Shown here one piece after another: positions 35,160 through 43,588 of a stretch of 64,000 bases of DNA. The notes under the pieces were generated by a model that was not told the origin of the DNA, did not search any database, and was given only the letters and a program-made list of their open reading frames with translations. How positions within the stretch are numbered: the stretch's first letter is position 1; every line of letters begins with the position of its first letter. Source of the stretch: Mariniblastus fucicola. GTDB taxonomy: Bacteria; Planctomycetota; Planctomycetia; Pirellulales; Pirellulaceae. The stretch is from assembly GCF_008087665.1 (NCBI RefSeq), contig NZ_CP042912.1:3782001-3846000 (forward strand), given 5' to 3'. Both the position numbers and the translations under genes were made by a program.

Positions 35160-36173
35160 ATGCTCAAACAATCGATCCTGATGCTTGCTCTCGCCGCTCT
35201 GTTTTTCGCAGGCTGCGATGAACCTGACAAAGCCGATGCGCCGGAAACGCCGACGGCGCAGGTGGCTCCTTCGGCTCCTGACACAAGCGACTCCGCACCC
35301 GTTCCGCCGATCGAAGAACCGGGTGCGAAGCATGTCAACGTTACGCCGCCTTCAGTCACGGAAAAGAACCCGGCTGCTTCTTCGGTTGCGTCGAAAGACG
35401 TTCCCATGTCGACAGGCGACGTGCAGTTCAGTCTGAAATTCCTTTCGTGGAACGTCGAATCGGAAGGCTCGGATCCGGACACGATCGTCAAAGAACTGGG
35501 TGAGCTCGGGCGTTACGATGTGATCGCGCTGACGGAAGTCCTCCCCACGGCCGCGACAGATTTTTGCTCAGCTTTCGGTGACGACTACAACTACCTGATG
35601 TCGGAAACCGGCCGCAGTGATCGCTTGATGTTGATCTACAACAAACAGACGCTCAGCTTTGTTCGCCAATTCGAACTTCACGATATCAATTACAAAAGCC
35701 GTTACCGCAGTCCGCTGGTGGGTCACTTCAAGGATTTGCTGAGCGGCAAAGAAATTCTTGTGATGGTGAACCATCTCGCCCGAGGCAAGGCAGAAATGCG
35801 ACAAATGCAAGCCACGAAGCTTGTCGAATGGGCCCGCGATCAAACGATGCCGGTCGTGGCACTCGGCGACTACAACTTCGATTACGAGTTCGCCACGCGA
35901 AAGGGCAACGAAGCATTTCGACTGTTCATGAAAGATAGCATTTGGAAGTGGATCGAGCCGATCGAGTTGATCGACACCAACTGGTATGACGACCCGCGGC
36001 AACCTGACGGGAAAGACGACTATCCTGGCAGTATGCTCGATTTTGGCTTCGTTGCCGGGCCAGCCAAAGACTGGACCACCAGTTGCAAAGTCATCGTTCG
36101 CGAAGGCGACTTTCCGGACGACGAGAAAACCAGCGACCACCGTCCGTTCGAAGTGATTGTGTCTGGCAAATAG
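35160..36173 (+). CDS. Endonuclease/exonuclease/phosphatase-fold lipoprotein
   Basis: 337 residues. Lipobox FAGC at 16-19. A Pro/Ala/Thr-rich spacer (about 20-85) is followed by the EEP fold: KFLSWNVESEG (about 97-107), DVIALTEVLP (metal-binding Glu), VNHLARG, VVALGDYNFDY (Asp/Asn) and KTSDHRPFEVIV (catalytic Asp-His). It probably hydrolyses phosphodiesters or phosphates at the cell envelope. It is distinct from the dockerin-tagged EEP protein at 7390-10065. Its start has no strong Shine-Dalgarno site. Confidence 0.88.
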   Translation: MLKQSILMLALAALFFAGCDEPDKADAPETPTAQVAPSAPDTSDSAPVPPIEEPGAKHVNVTPPSVTEKNPAASSVASKDVPMSTGDVQFSLKFLSWNVESEGSDPDTIVKELGELGRYDVIALTEVLPTAATDFCSAFGDDYNYLMSETGRSDRLMLIYNKQTLSFVRQFELHDINYKSRYRSPLVGHFKDLLSGKEILVMVNHLARGKAEMRQMQATKLVEWARDQTMPVVALGDYNFDYEFATRKGNEAFRLFMKDSIWKWIEPIELIDTNWYDDPRQPDGKDDYPGSMLDFGFVAGPAKDWTTSCKVIVREGDFPDDEKTSDHRPFEVIVSGK

Positions 36174-36271
36174 GCCTGAGACGATTCCGCGTTGAACCAA
36201 CGGTCGAGACAGCCGCACGGTTGCCTGACCAGCAAATTGATTTTGATTCTGATACGATTTCCCCCGCCGTC

Positions 36272-37252
36272 ATGGTTCGCAGCTCGGACTCCTCAAACAC
36301 TTTTCATACGATCCTGTTGATCTTCGCGATGGCAGTCCTGGCTGGATTCGTTGGCTTGGTGCTGGGCGGAAAAATGGGACTGATCGGCGCCGTGTTGCTG
36401 ACCATATTCGGACTGGCGTTCGGATCAAGAGCGTCCGCCGCGCTGATTTTGCGAATGTACAAAGCTCAGCCGATTCATCCGCATCAGGCACCACAGCTGT
36501 TTGAGATTTACGACGAGCTTTGCCGACGAGCTCAGCTTTCGCCAAAACCGAAACTGTTTTACATACCGTCCAAGATGCCCAACGCATTTGCCGTTGGCGT
36601 TGGCAACAACTCATCGGTGGCACTGACCGATGGAATCATCCGGATGATGAATCCGAGAGAGCTGGAGGGAATTCTGGCTCACGAGCTAACGCACGTGCAG
36701 TGCCGCGACACGTCGGTTCTGGGCGTGGCCGACATCATTTCCAGAACGATTTCGGCTTTGTCGCGCGTCGGATTGCTGATGCTGTTTTTCTCGATGGGCA
36801 GCATGTTCGGCAAAACAGCGGTTCCGTTTTGGACCACCGGAGCGATTCTCTTTTTCTCGCCATCGATTGCGATCATGCTGCAACTGGCACTTTCTCGCAC
36901 ACGCGAATTCAATGCTGACCGTGGCGCAGCGGAACTGACTGGCGACGCGATGGGACTGGCGTCGGCCTTGAAGAAGCTTGAGCACGTGATCGAGCGCGGC
37001 GTCTTTGAGAAAATTTTGCGTCCGGGCATGCGGCGGCAACAACCCGCGATGCTGCGAACGCATCCGCCGACCGAAGATCGCTTGGCCGCACTGATGGAAA
37101 TCGCAAAGGAACTCGAATCTTCCAAGTCTGGCGACGCAGACCGATCGCTGCCGGCTGAATTCGATTCGGGAGCACCTTATGCTCCGCCTGCCGAGGTGAC
37201 TCGGAAGATTAAAAACCCTCGCTACCATTTCTTCAGCGGACTCTGGCGATAG
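36272..37252 (+). CDS. M48 family metalloprotease (HtpX-like)
   Basis: 326 residues from ATG 36272 (the frame is open upstream into the preceding gene). Two N-terminal membrane segments (about 10-50: LLIFAMAVLAGFVGLVLGG and IGAVLLTIFGLAFGS). The zinc motif is HELTH (137-141), with the third ligand in SRTREFNADRGAAEL. Two more hydrophobic segments lie between (about 165-205). This is the HtpX/Ste24-like membrane protease architecture used for quality control of membrane proteins. The C-terminal tail is Pro-rich. It follows the EEP lipoprotein by 98 bases on the same strand. Confidence 0.92.
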   Translation: MVRSSDSSNTFHTILLIFAMAVLAGFVGLVLGGKMGLIGAVLLTIFGLAFGSRASAALILRMYKAQPIHPHQAPQLFEIYDELCRRAQLSPKPKLFYIPSKMPNAFAVGVGNNSSVALTDGIIRMMNPRELEGILAHELTHVQCRDTSVLGVADIISRTISALSRVGLLMLFFSMGSMFGKTAVPFWTTGAILFFSPSIAIMLQLALSRTREFNADRGAAELTGDAMGLASALKKLEHVIERGVFEKILRPGMRRQQPAMLRTHPPTEDRLAALMEIAKELESSKSGDADRSLPAEFDSGAPYAPPAEVTRKIKNPRYHFFSGLWR

Positions 37253-37737
37253 CGGTCTTGATTCCCGGACGAATAGCGGTCAAGATCCCCCCAAATTGAG
37301 CCACTGGTGGTGATCCGGCGAGGCCTGCGAATACACTTACTTTCTCGGGGAAACGGGCACGTTGGTGACCCTTGGCCTCGATCTGGGAACGTTCGAATGA
37401 CCAATTTGCTGGCAAACCAGGCGTAATCTCTGCCGGTTGGGCAATTGAAGCATTTTTCGAACCCCTTTCGCAACTCAGGCTGGTTCAAGGGATAGGCGAG
37501 TTATCAATCGATCGCTTCGAATAACAGCGAGGTTGACTGTCCAGCAGGACATAGGCCGCAAGGGAGCCGATTGTTCCCCAAAACACACTCGGTTGGGTTC
37601 CGATAAATCAGCTAGCGACTAATAAATCGGTAATTTAGGCGAAACTCAGCTGGCTATACAATCTGTCACGCGAAGTCGATTCAGGATGAAGGAACTTTCG
37701 CTTTTCGCCCCAGGATCCACACCTTTGTTTTTTGAAA
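37253..37737. other. Intergenic region upstream of the secretion/pilus operon
   Basis: Nearly 500 bases with no supported gene. It presumably carries the promoter of the secretion operon. A TATACAAT sequence at about 37655-37662 is a possible -10, without a good -35. Confidence 0.5.
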
Positions 37738-38547
37738 ATGAAGAACGAATTCCTCCAACTTGAATTCCGAAATAGCCTCCGATCAGCAGATCGACGCGGC
37801 CTTTCGTTGCTGGAGTTGTTGGTCGTTCTCACTATCCTGATCGCCCTTGGCGGGATCGTTGTTTCGACGCTGCCAGGCATGCTTAAGCGAACTCAAGTCG
37901 CCACCGCAGCGGCCAATGTTCCAGAAATCGAATCTACCATTCGAAGGATGGCGGTTCTGTCTCAGGGACAAATCGGCAACCGATTCGACGCTCTCATTAC
38001 GGGATCGTCATCCATCGACGGCAACATTCCGGGCTACCTCGGTGGCGCCGAAGTGTTTGAAACGACGTCGCTTTCTCCAGCCGAGATTGAAGCGCTTCGC
38101 CTGATCGGAATCACCGAGCTGGTGCCAGCGCTCGATGGCGCCGACAACGCGACCTTTGGCTCTCACGATCAGCTTCCGGTCGCGATTGGCACGGATTCGC
38201 GAGTCTGTGCACTTTCACAGGAACCTGCTCTGGTTTTGCTGCGAGAAGGTTGGAATCTGGAAGTCGATGCGTCCAGTCGATTTTTCGTTTTCGGTTTGGG
38301 CGAACAGTGTTCGCTGGTCGGCGGTGGTCCGAAAGCCGCATTCTCGGAAGCACCCGTACATTTTTCTGACGAACGGGATCAAAGCCCGGAGGACATGTAT
38401 TCTCGATACCTGATATTGGTCGAGTTGAAGCCCTCTGGCGATTCCGAATTCGTTGCTCGTTACGCTGGAACCGGAATCCCCGGAAAGTACGGCATCTCCA
38501 GCATGTCGAACGAACTCGAGTCTTACTACTCTGATACGGAAAACTAG
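37738..38547 (+). CDS. Pseudopilin 1 (prepilin-like)
   Basis: 269 residues from ATG 37738. A 20-residue basic leader ends in RRG, followed by LSLLELLVVLTILIALGG with the Glu at +5: the type IV prepilin cleavage/methylation site. The rest resembles pseudopilins of type II systems but is longer than GspG (about 145). First gene of an eleven-gene plus-strand block. It probably forms part of the periplasmic pseudopilus. Confidence 0.88.
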   Translation: MKNEFLQLEFRNSLRSADRRGLSLLELLVVLTILIALGGIVVSTLPGMLKRTQVATAAANVPEIESTIRRMAVLSQGQIGNRFDALITGSSSIDGNIPGYLGGAEVFETTSLSPAEIEALRLIGITELVPALDGADNATFGSHDQLPVAIGTDSRVCALSQEPALVLLREGWNLEVDASSRFFVFGLGEQCSLVGGGPKAAFSEAPVHFSDERDQSPEDMYSRYLILVELKPSGDSEFVARYAGTGIPGKYGISSMSNELESYYSDTEN

Positions 38548-38560
38548 TTCTGTAACCACC

Positions 38561-39235
38561 ATGAAACTTGCTTCATTGAATCAACCTTGCACTCAACGCC
38601 TGCGACGCCATGGATTGCGCACCGGTGTTACGTTACTGGAACTGATGATCGTGATGTTGATCCTGACTGCGATCGCATTGATTGCGATTCCGTCGTTCAG
38701 CAACCTCGTTGTCGTCACTCCTGGCGGGAACACCGAATGCCCGGTCACGATCACGACTCAGGCGACGATGCACACCGTGCGAAATGCGATCTCTGGTAAA
38801 GACGGCGTGTTGGAATCATTGTCGCACAAGCCCAACGCGATTCCGCGAGAGGTATGCGAACTGGTTCAGGAAGAAGCCCCGGAATTGATTGAGGAAACGG
38901 CCCCGGAACTGAAACATTACGACCCCGTCAACCGAATCGGCTGGAACGGTCCATACGTGCTTCCGACAGGGCAGAAGGAAACGGGTGAGCCGACGGTCGT
39001 CGATGGATGGGGCAATGAGCTGCAAATCCAGGTCGATTTCGACGAAGACGGAACAGTGAATCCGACCGAGTGCAAATTCATTCGGCTTGTATCCGCCGGC
39101 CCGAACGGGCAAATCGAAACGCCGGCCGACGTGTCGAACATGAAGCCAGGAAAAGACGAAACGAGAGAGCTTACGTTGGCGGAATGCGGTGATGACCTCG
39201 TGATGTTCCTGAGGTTCCCGGACAATCGCCAGTAG
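38561..39235 (+). CDS. Pseudopilin 2 (GspG-like)
   Basis: 224 residues from ATG 38561, 13 bases after pseudopilin 1 (the frame is open into it). Prepilin site: TG then VTLLELMIVMLILTAIALIA, with the +5 Glu. The downstream VDGWGNELQIQVDFDEDG resembles the GspG calcium-loop region (D-x-W-G-N). It is thus a candidate major pseudopilin. Confidence 0.88.
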   Translation: MKLASLNQPCTQRLRRHGLRTGVTLLELMIVMLILTAIALIAIPSFSNLVVVTPGGNTECPVTITTQATMHTVRNAISGKDGVLESLSHKPNAIPREVCELVQEEAPELIEETAPELKHYDPVNRIGWNGPYVLPTGQKETGEPTVVDGWGNELQIQVDFDEDGTVNPTECKFIRLVSAGPNGQIETPADVSNMKPGKDETRELTLAECGDDLVMFLRFPDNRQ

Positions 39236-39237
39236 GA

Positions 39238-39399
39238 ATGAACAACGAGTACGATTACTCAACCAAATCGTTTGCGTTGAACAACGTCGACGCAGATACG
39301 AATTTCGAAAGTGCCTCCGGCGCGAAACTGATCGGAACCGGAGGGCTTGCAACCGACCGCTCAGGGGTGACCAATGCACAGCGAGTTTTCCGAATCTGA
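39238..39399 (+). CDS. Possible 53-residue coupled small ORF
   Basis: An ATG two bases after the stop of pseudopilin 2 opens a 53-codon frame (MNNEYDYSTKSFALNNV...) that ends at 39399, overlapping the next pseudopilin start (39374) in another frame. Position would allow reinitiation coupling across the 138-base gap. No homology is recognised and it may be non-coding. Confidence 0.3.
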   Translation: MNNEYDYSTKSFALNNVDADTNFESASGAKLIGTGGLATDRSGVTNAQRVFRI

Positions 39400-40390
39400 A
39401 AGTTCGCGATGCGTCGATCGTCGGCAAGCTTGGACGAGTGCTCGATTTCGATTGCGAGCTCAGCCTCGTTTGGCTTCCCAGCCTCGTTGGGTCACCAAGA
39501 CTCGCGCAGGCTTGACGTTATTGGAACTGATGGTCGTTCTGGTCATTCTATCGATCGTCGCCACGGTGGCACTTCAATCGCTGCAGCCCCAAGTCGACAG
39601 CCAGCGATTCACGTCTGCTTCAAGGTTGCTGGACGAAATCAAAATCGCCTCGATTGGTCCGCAACAGAAGTATCAGGTGGACGGAACTCCGTTGATCAGC
39701 GGATTCATCTCAGACGTAGGGCGGCTACCGGAAGCGTTCACAGACGTATTGACCAACAATACGAATCCGCTTGATTCGCCAGAGATCCTTTCCGAGCTTT
39801 GGAATGCCGAATCCGAATTGGCGACTCGATTCCCATACGGTTTTCGAGCCGGTCCAAATCAGCCGGTCGACTATTCCCGCGTCAGGATCCCATGCGGTTG
39901 GCGTGGCCCGTACATGCAGCTTGCCATCGGTGCGAACGCGTTGAAAGATCCGTGGGGACAGTCTCCAACGGTTCTGTCTGATGCAAAAGGGTACGCGAAC
40001 ACCGTGCAAATTTCGCTGCCGGCGTCTGACAACGACAACACGCCAGAAGAACTGTCGATCGATCTTGAATCTGGCAAAGTTGAGGTAACCGGAAAAGTCC
40101 TGCTCGACAATCCAGACAACTCGACCGTCAGAGTGGCTTTACTAACACCGCAACCTGAAACGTCCTTGACGACATTGGTGGTGCTGGACGATGAAGATCC
40201 AATGCCCGATTCGTTTCGGTTTCGCGACGTTCCCGTTGGCTTGCGAGCAATCGTCTGCGAGGTCGATGGCGAGAAACAGACGAAGTACCTGCAAGTTCCA
40301 CATTCGGGTCTGACGGTCTGTTTCGATTTCCAGAATGACAATCAGGCCCCGACAGCGGCAACCAGCGCCTCCCTCGAATCGAACGACTAA
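39374..40390 (+). CDS. Pseudopilin 3 (prepilin-like, with C-terminal extension)
   Basis: 338 residues. An unusually long basic leader (about 46 residues) precedes the site AG then LTLLELMVVLVILSIVATVA. A GspG-like NALKDPWGQSPTVL follows at about 194-207. After residue 235 there is a beta-rich extension (VEVTGKVLLDNPDNSTVRVAL), which resembles a small Ig-like or carboxypeptidase-regulatory-type domain. A shorter start cannot be excluded. Confidence 0.82.
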   Translation: MHSEFSESESSRCVDRRQAWTSARFRLRAQPRLASQPRWVTKTRAGLTLLELMVVLVILSIVATVALQSLQPQVDSQRFTSASRLLDEIKIASIGPQQKYQVDGTPLISGFISDVGRLPEAFTDVLTNNTNPLDSPEILSELWNAESELATRFPYGFRAGPNQPVDYSRVRIPCGWRGPYMQLAIGANALKDPWGQSPTVLSDAKGYANTVQISLPASDNDNTPEELSIDLESGKVEVTGKVLLDNPDNSTVRVALLTPQPETSLTTLVVLDDEDPMPDSFRFRDVPVGLRAIVCEVDGEKQTKYLQVPHSGLTVCFDFQNDNQAPTAATSASLESND

Positions 40391-40426
40391 ACGCCGAAAT
40401 GCGTGAACTTCAGAGTGTGACCAACC

Positions 40427-41785
40427 ATGGCAAAGCGTCCCGACATCTCAGTGATTCTCGTCACGAACGATGGCGTGGTCCGCGCTGACTTTGGCAAGAA
40501 GTCCGACCTCGTGTTCCACGTCCGGGACCTGGTCGATGTCGAATCGTCGTTCACCGACGCGGTGAATCATGTAGTCAAAGGGAAACCACCGCTGGCTTAC
40601 AAGACGATCGTGGCGTCAACAGAAGTCTGGTCGCAAATCGTGCTGCTTCCTCGAATGAGCATCGGCGGAATCGATTCCACGGAGCTTGAAGAGGCTTTGA
40701 AATTCGAAGCCGAAACGCTTTCGGGCATTGAGATCGACGAGATCGTTGTCGCGTCGAGCGCCGTCGGCAGACAGGAGGACTTCGAACAGTATTGGGTCAG
40801 CGCGATTCGGAAAACGGATCTGGACGCCGTTAACTTGATGCTCGAATCGCAGGGCTGTCGAGACATCGTGGTCGCCAACCCGGCAGGACTTTCGGGAGGT
40901 TCCAGAACCGGCGAAGCGGACCGATCTCTCGAAGTGTGGGACGGACTGGGCTATCTGCTTGGTCAGGATTCAAATCGACTGATCAAGGTCCGACAGTTTC
41001 CCAATTCCGCTGCCGAAACAAAAGGCAATACTCCTGCGATCAAACGATTCCTGGGCACGAATCTCGAAGAGGTAGACACAGATCAATTTTCGACGGTCGA
41101 AGACCTTGCACAGGAAACTGATTTTGAGCAGTGGGCGTTACGAGTCGCGAATAACTTCGCAACGCGTCTTGATCAGATCACCGCGCCGCTGATTCGGCTG
41201 ACCAAAGGCACAACCGGGACTCCGATCAGGCACCTCGCTTCTGTAGCCATTGCCGCAGCGGTTCTGGGTTTCTGTTTTTGGCACTGGAGCTACGTGAACG
41301 CTTCGAACCAGGCGTTGCTAGCCGAGATCGCGACGCTGAAACAGCCGGCAGAGAAGAAGAAGCTGTACGATTCGCAATTGATTTCCGTGTTGGAGCAGCA
41401 ATCCGAGATTCAACAGCTCGACTACTCGCTTGGCGACGATCTGATTCGCGTCCAGTTTTTTCTAGACAATCAAAGTAACCGCGTTGCAGAGCTGCTGAAG
41501 CTATTGGTGGAGCGGCGGACGCCGAACCTGGTGGTAGAGAAAATTGCGGGAACCGAAGAAGGCATCATGATTTCCGGCATCTCGCTCAACGGTGAAGCGG
41601 CCCAGGCGTTTGCCAAAGGGTTGCGAGAAGAAGTCGCCCCGATGGGCTGGGCAGTCAATCCGGCCAAACAGGAAGGCCAACAAAAACTGATCACGGGAGG
41701 TCCATGGACCTACGAGATCACGCTGACGGATACTGGTCCATTCGATTCAGTCGCGCTGCTAAGAAAAGCGGGAACCGTCGAGTAA
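40427..41785 (+). CDS. PilM/PilN-like (GspL-like) inner-membrane assembly protein
   Basis: 452 residues. The N-terminal 255 residues resemble the actin-like PilM/GspL cytoplasmic domain (LLPRMSIGGIDSTELEEALK, like the PilM helix that reads LPxxExxxAI). A single membrane segment at about 268-288 (LASVAIAAAVLGFCFWHWSY) is followed by a short coiled coil and a ferredoxin-like periplasmic domain as in PilN/GspL. It thus fuses what are PilM and PilN in type IV pili, as GspL does. It should connect the ATPases to the periplasmic pseudopilus. Confidence 0.78.
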   Translation: MAKRPDISVILVTNDGVVRADFGKKSDLVFHVRDLVDVESSFTDAVNHVVKGKPPLAYKTIVASTEVWSQIVLLPRMSIGGIDSTELEEALKFEAETLSGIEIDEIVVASSAVGRQEDFEQYWVSAIRKTDLDAVNLMLESQGCRDIVVANPAGLSGGSRTGEADRSLEVWDGLGYLLGQDSNRLIKVRQFPNSAAETKGNTPAIKRFLGTNLEEVDTDQFSTVEDLAQETDFEQWALRVANNFATRLDQITAPLIRLTKGTTGTPIRHLASVAIAAAVLGFCFWHWSYVNASNQALLAEIATLKQPAEKKKLYDSQLISVLEQQSEIQQLDYSLGDDLIRVQFFLDNQSNRVAELLKLLVERRTPNLVVEKIAGTEEGIMISGISLNGEAAQAFAKGLREEVAPMGWAVNPAKQEGQQKLITGGPWTYEITLTDTGPFDSVALLRKAGTVE

Positions 41786-41812
41786 GGCACAACCTCAACT
41801 CCAAATTTAATC

Positions 41813-42424
41813 ATGATCGCACCACTGAAACACGACTCCAAACGGGAACAGTTCTTACTGATGCTGTTTCCTGCTGCCTTGATTTTGGCGATCTACTCCG
41901 TGCTGTTCGCCGTTCCGCTGAGAAGCCAAAGAACCAAAATTGAGGCCAACTATCAGCAGCAGAAACTTTCTGCCGTGTCTGAGGAAACAGCCAGGTTCTC
42001 CGAAGAAAGTTTGCTGAGCGAAAAAGAAAGCTTGGAGCGGACTCGCAAACGGGTATCTCAATCAAAACAGCGAATCCGCGAACTGAGCATCGGTTGGCGA
42101 AGCGGAAAATCGAGAATCGACACGCTTGAGAAGATCACCGAACTGATGCGAGATTACAACCTGTCGATCGTTTCGCAGGGCGGCGAAGACAGTGTGGTGG
42201 TGTCGACTTACCTTAAAGACATGTTCGCAAAGATGAACGAGCAGTCCGTCGGCGACCCGGTCGAGTTTTGGCCTGTGGAAATTAAAGGAGCCTATTTCGA
42301 TGTGCTCGAATTTCTATCCGACGTCAACATCTTGGCCAAAAGTATCATTCCCGTCGCCATTACGATGCAGCCGGAATCAGCCGGAGGCTCGCAACGCACC
42401 TGGACGATCGTTTTCGTCATCTAG
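41813..42424 (+). CDS. PilO/GspM-like inner-membrane protein
   Basis: 203 residues. Short cytoplasmic head, one membrane segment (FLLMLFPAALILAIYSVLFAV, about 14-34), a coiled coil (about 40-95) and a C-terminal alpha/beta domain ending in a strand (TWTIVFVI). This is the PilO/GspM layout. It lies 27 bases after the PilM/N-like gene, its expected partner. Confidence 0.75.
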   Translation: MIAPLKHDSKREQFLLMLFPAALILAIYSVLFAVPLRSQRTKIEANYQQQKLSAVSEETARFSEESLLSEKESLERTRKRVSQSKQRIRELSIGWRSGKSRIDTLEKITELMRDYNLSIVSQGGEDSVVVSTYLKDMFAKMNEQSVGDPVEFWPVEIKGAYFDVLEFLSDVNILAKSIIPVAITMQPESAGGSQRTWTIVFVI

Positions 42425-42457
42425 CGAATCAGCAACAAGCACCCATCGCAATTTATC

Positions 42458-43588
42458 ATGAATCTCGAGGACCACGAAATCGCTCCGTTGCTGCAAACGG
42501 TTCTGGAACAATCCGTTTTGCGAGGGGCGTCCGACGTTCATGTCAGCCCTGGCGAACCGATTCACTTTCGCATCGATGGCCAGCTTTCTTCAGAAACGTT
42601 CGACGGATTCGCCGACAACAAAGTCTCGGACGAACAGACGATTTCGTTTGCAAGCTCGTTGCTGACCAGCGCTCAGCACGATTCTCTTGAGCAACGTGGT
42701 TCTTTCGATGGAGCATTTTCCATCGGTGCGTCGAATCGTTTTCGCTTCAACGCCTACAAGAAAAATGGCTCAATCTGCTTTGCGTTTCGCTTTCTCGCAA
42801 ACACAATTCCGGAATTGGACCAGCTCGGATTGGATTCGCAGCTCTACGAACTCTGCAACCTTAAAGATGGCTTAATACTCGTCGCTGGGCCGACAGGGTC
42901 TGGCAAGAGCACGACGATCGCTTCCCTGATTGATCGCATCAACCGCAATCGTCGCTGCCACATCATCACGATCGAAGATCCTGTCGAATTCGTTCATCCG
43001 TCGAAGATGGCACTGGTCAATCAACGTCAAATCGGGCCCGATGTGGAGACTTTCAGCCAGGCACTTCACGACGCCGTCCGTCAAGATCCCGACGTCATTC
43101 TCGTGGGTGAACTTCGTGACCTCGATACCATGCGGACCGCCATTTCTGCGGCGGAAACAGGCCATCTCGTGTTCGCTTCGGTCCACGCCGGTGACTGTAA
43201 AACTGCGATCGAGCGATTGGTCGGTGCGTTCGCTGCAGAAGAGCAAAATCTCGCTCAACGGTTGGTCGCGACGGTCCTTCGCACGGTCATCGTGCAGCAC
43301 TTGCTTCCTCGGATGCAGAATCCGAACCTTGAGACGGAGCAGTCTTCGAGGCGCGTGCTTGCCAGCGAAGTCATGCACGCGAATTCAGCGATATCAAACC
43401 TGATTGCGACCGGTCGGTTAAACCAAATCAACTCCATCATCCAAACCAGCGGGGAAGAAGGTATGTGGACGATCGATGACAGCCTTGCGTCGCTGTGGCG
43501 GTCGCGTCTGATCACCGAACGCACGGCCCGTTCGCTCGCTCGTGACCCGGACACGATGGTGCAAACCAAACGGCGGAGCAGGGCATAG
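42458..43588 (+). CDS. PilT-like secretion/retraction ATPase
   Basis: 376 residues. N-terminal PAS-like part begins ASDVHVSPGEPIHFRIDGQL. Walker A GPTGSGKST, Asp box IITIEDPVEFVH, Walker B DPDVILVGELRD, His box TGHLVFASVHAGD. The C-terminus has the PilT-type ANSAISNLIATGRLNQINSI and a following hydrophobic helix motif, so it is closer to PilT retraction ATPases than to GspE. It ends directly before the GspE gene (TAG then ATG with no gap). Confidence 0.9.
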   Translation: MNLEDHEIAPLLQTVLEQSVLRGASDVHVSPGEPIHFRIDGQLSSETFDGFADNKVSDEQTISFASSLLTSAQHDSLEQRGSFDGAFSIGASNRFRFNAYKKNGSICFAFRFLANTIPELDQLGLDSQLYELCNLKDGLILVAGPTGSGKSTTIASLIDRINRNRRCHIITIEDPVEFVHPSKMALVNQRQIGPDVETFSQALHDAVRQDPDVILVGELRDLDTMRTAISAAETGHLVFASVHAGDCKTAIERLVGAFAAEEQNLAQRLVATVLRTVIVQHLLPRMQNPNLETEQSSRRVLASEVMHANSAISNLIATGRLNQINSIIQTSGEEGMWTIDDSLASLWRSRLITERTARSLARDPDTMVQTKRRSRA

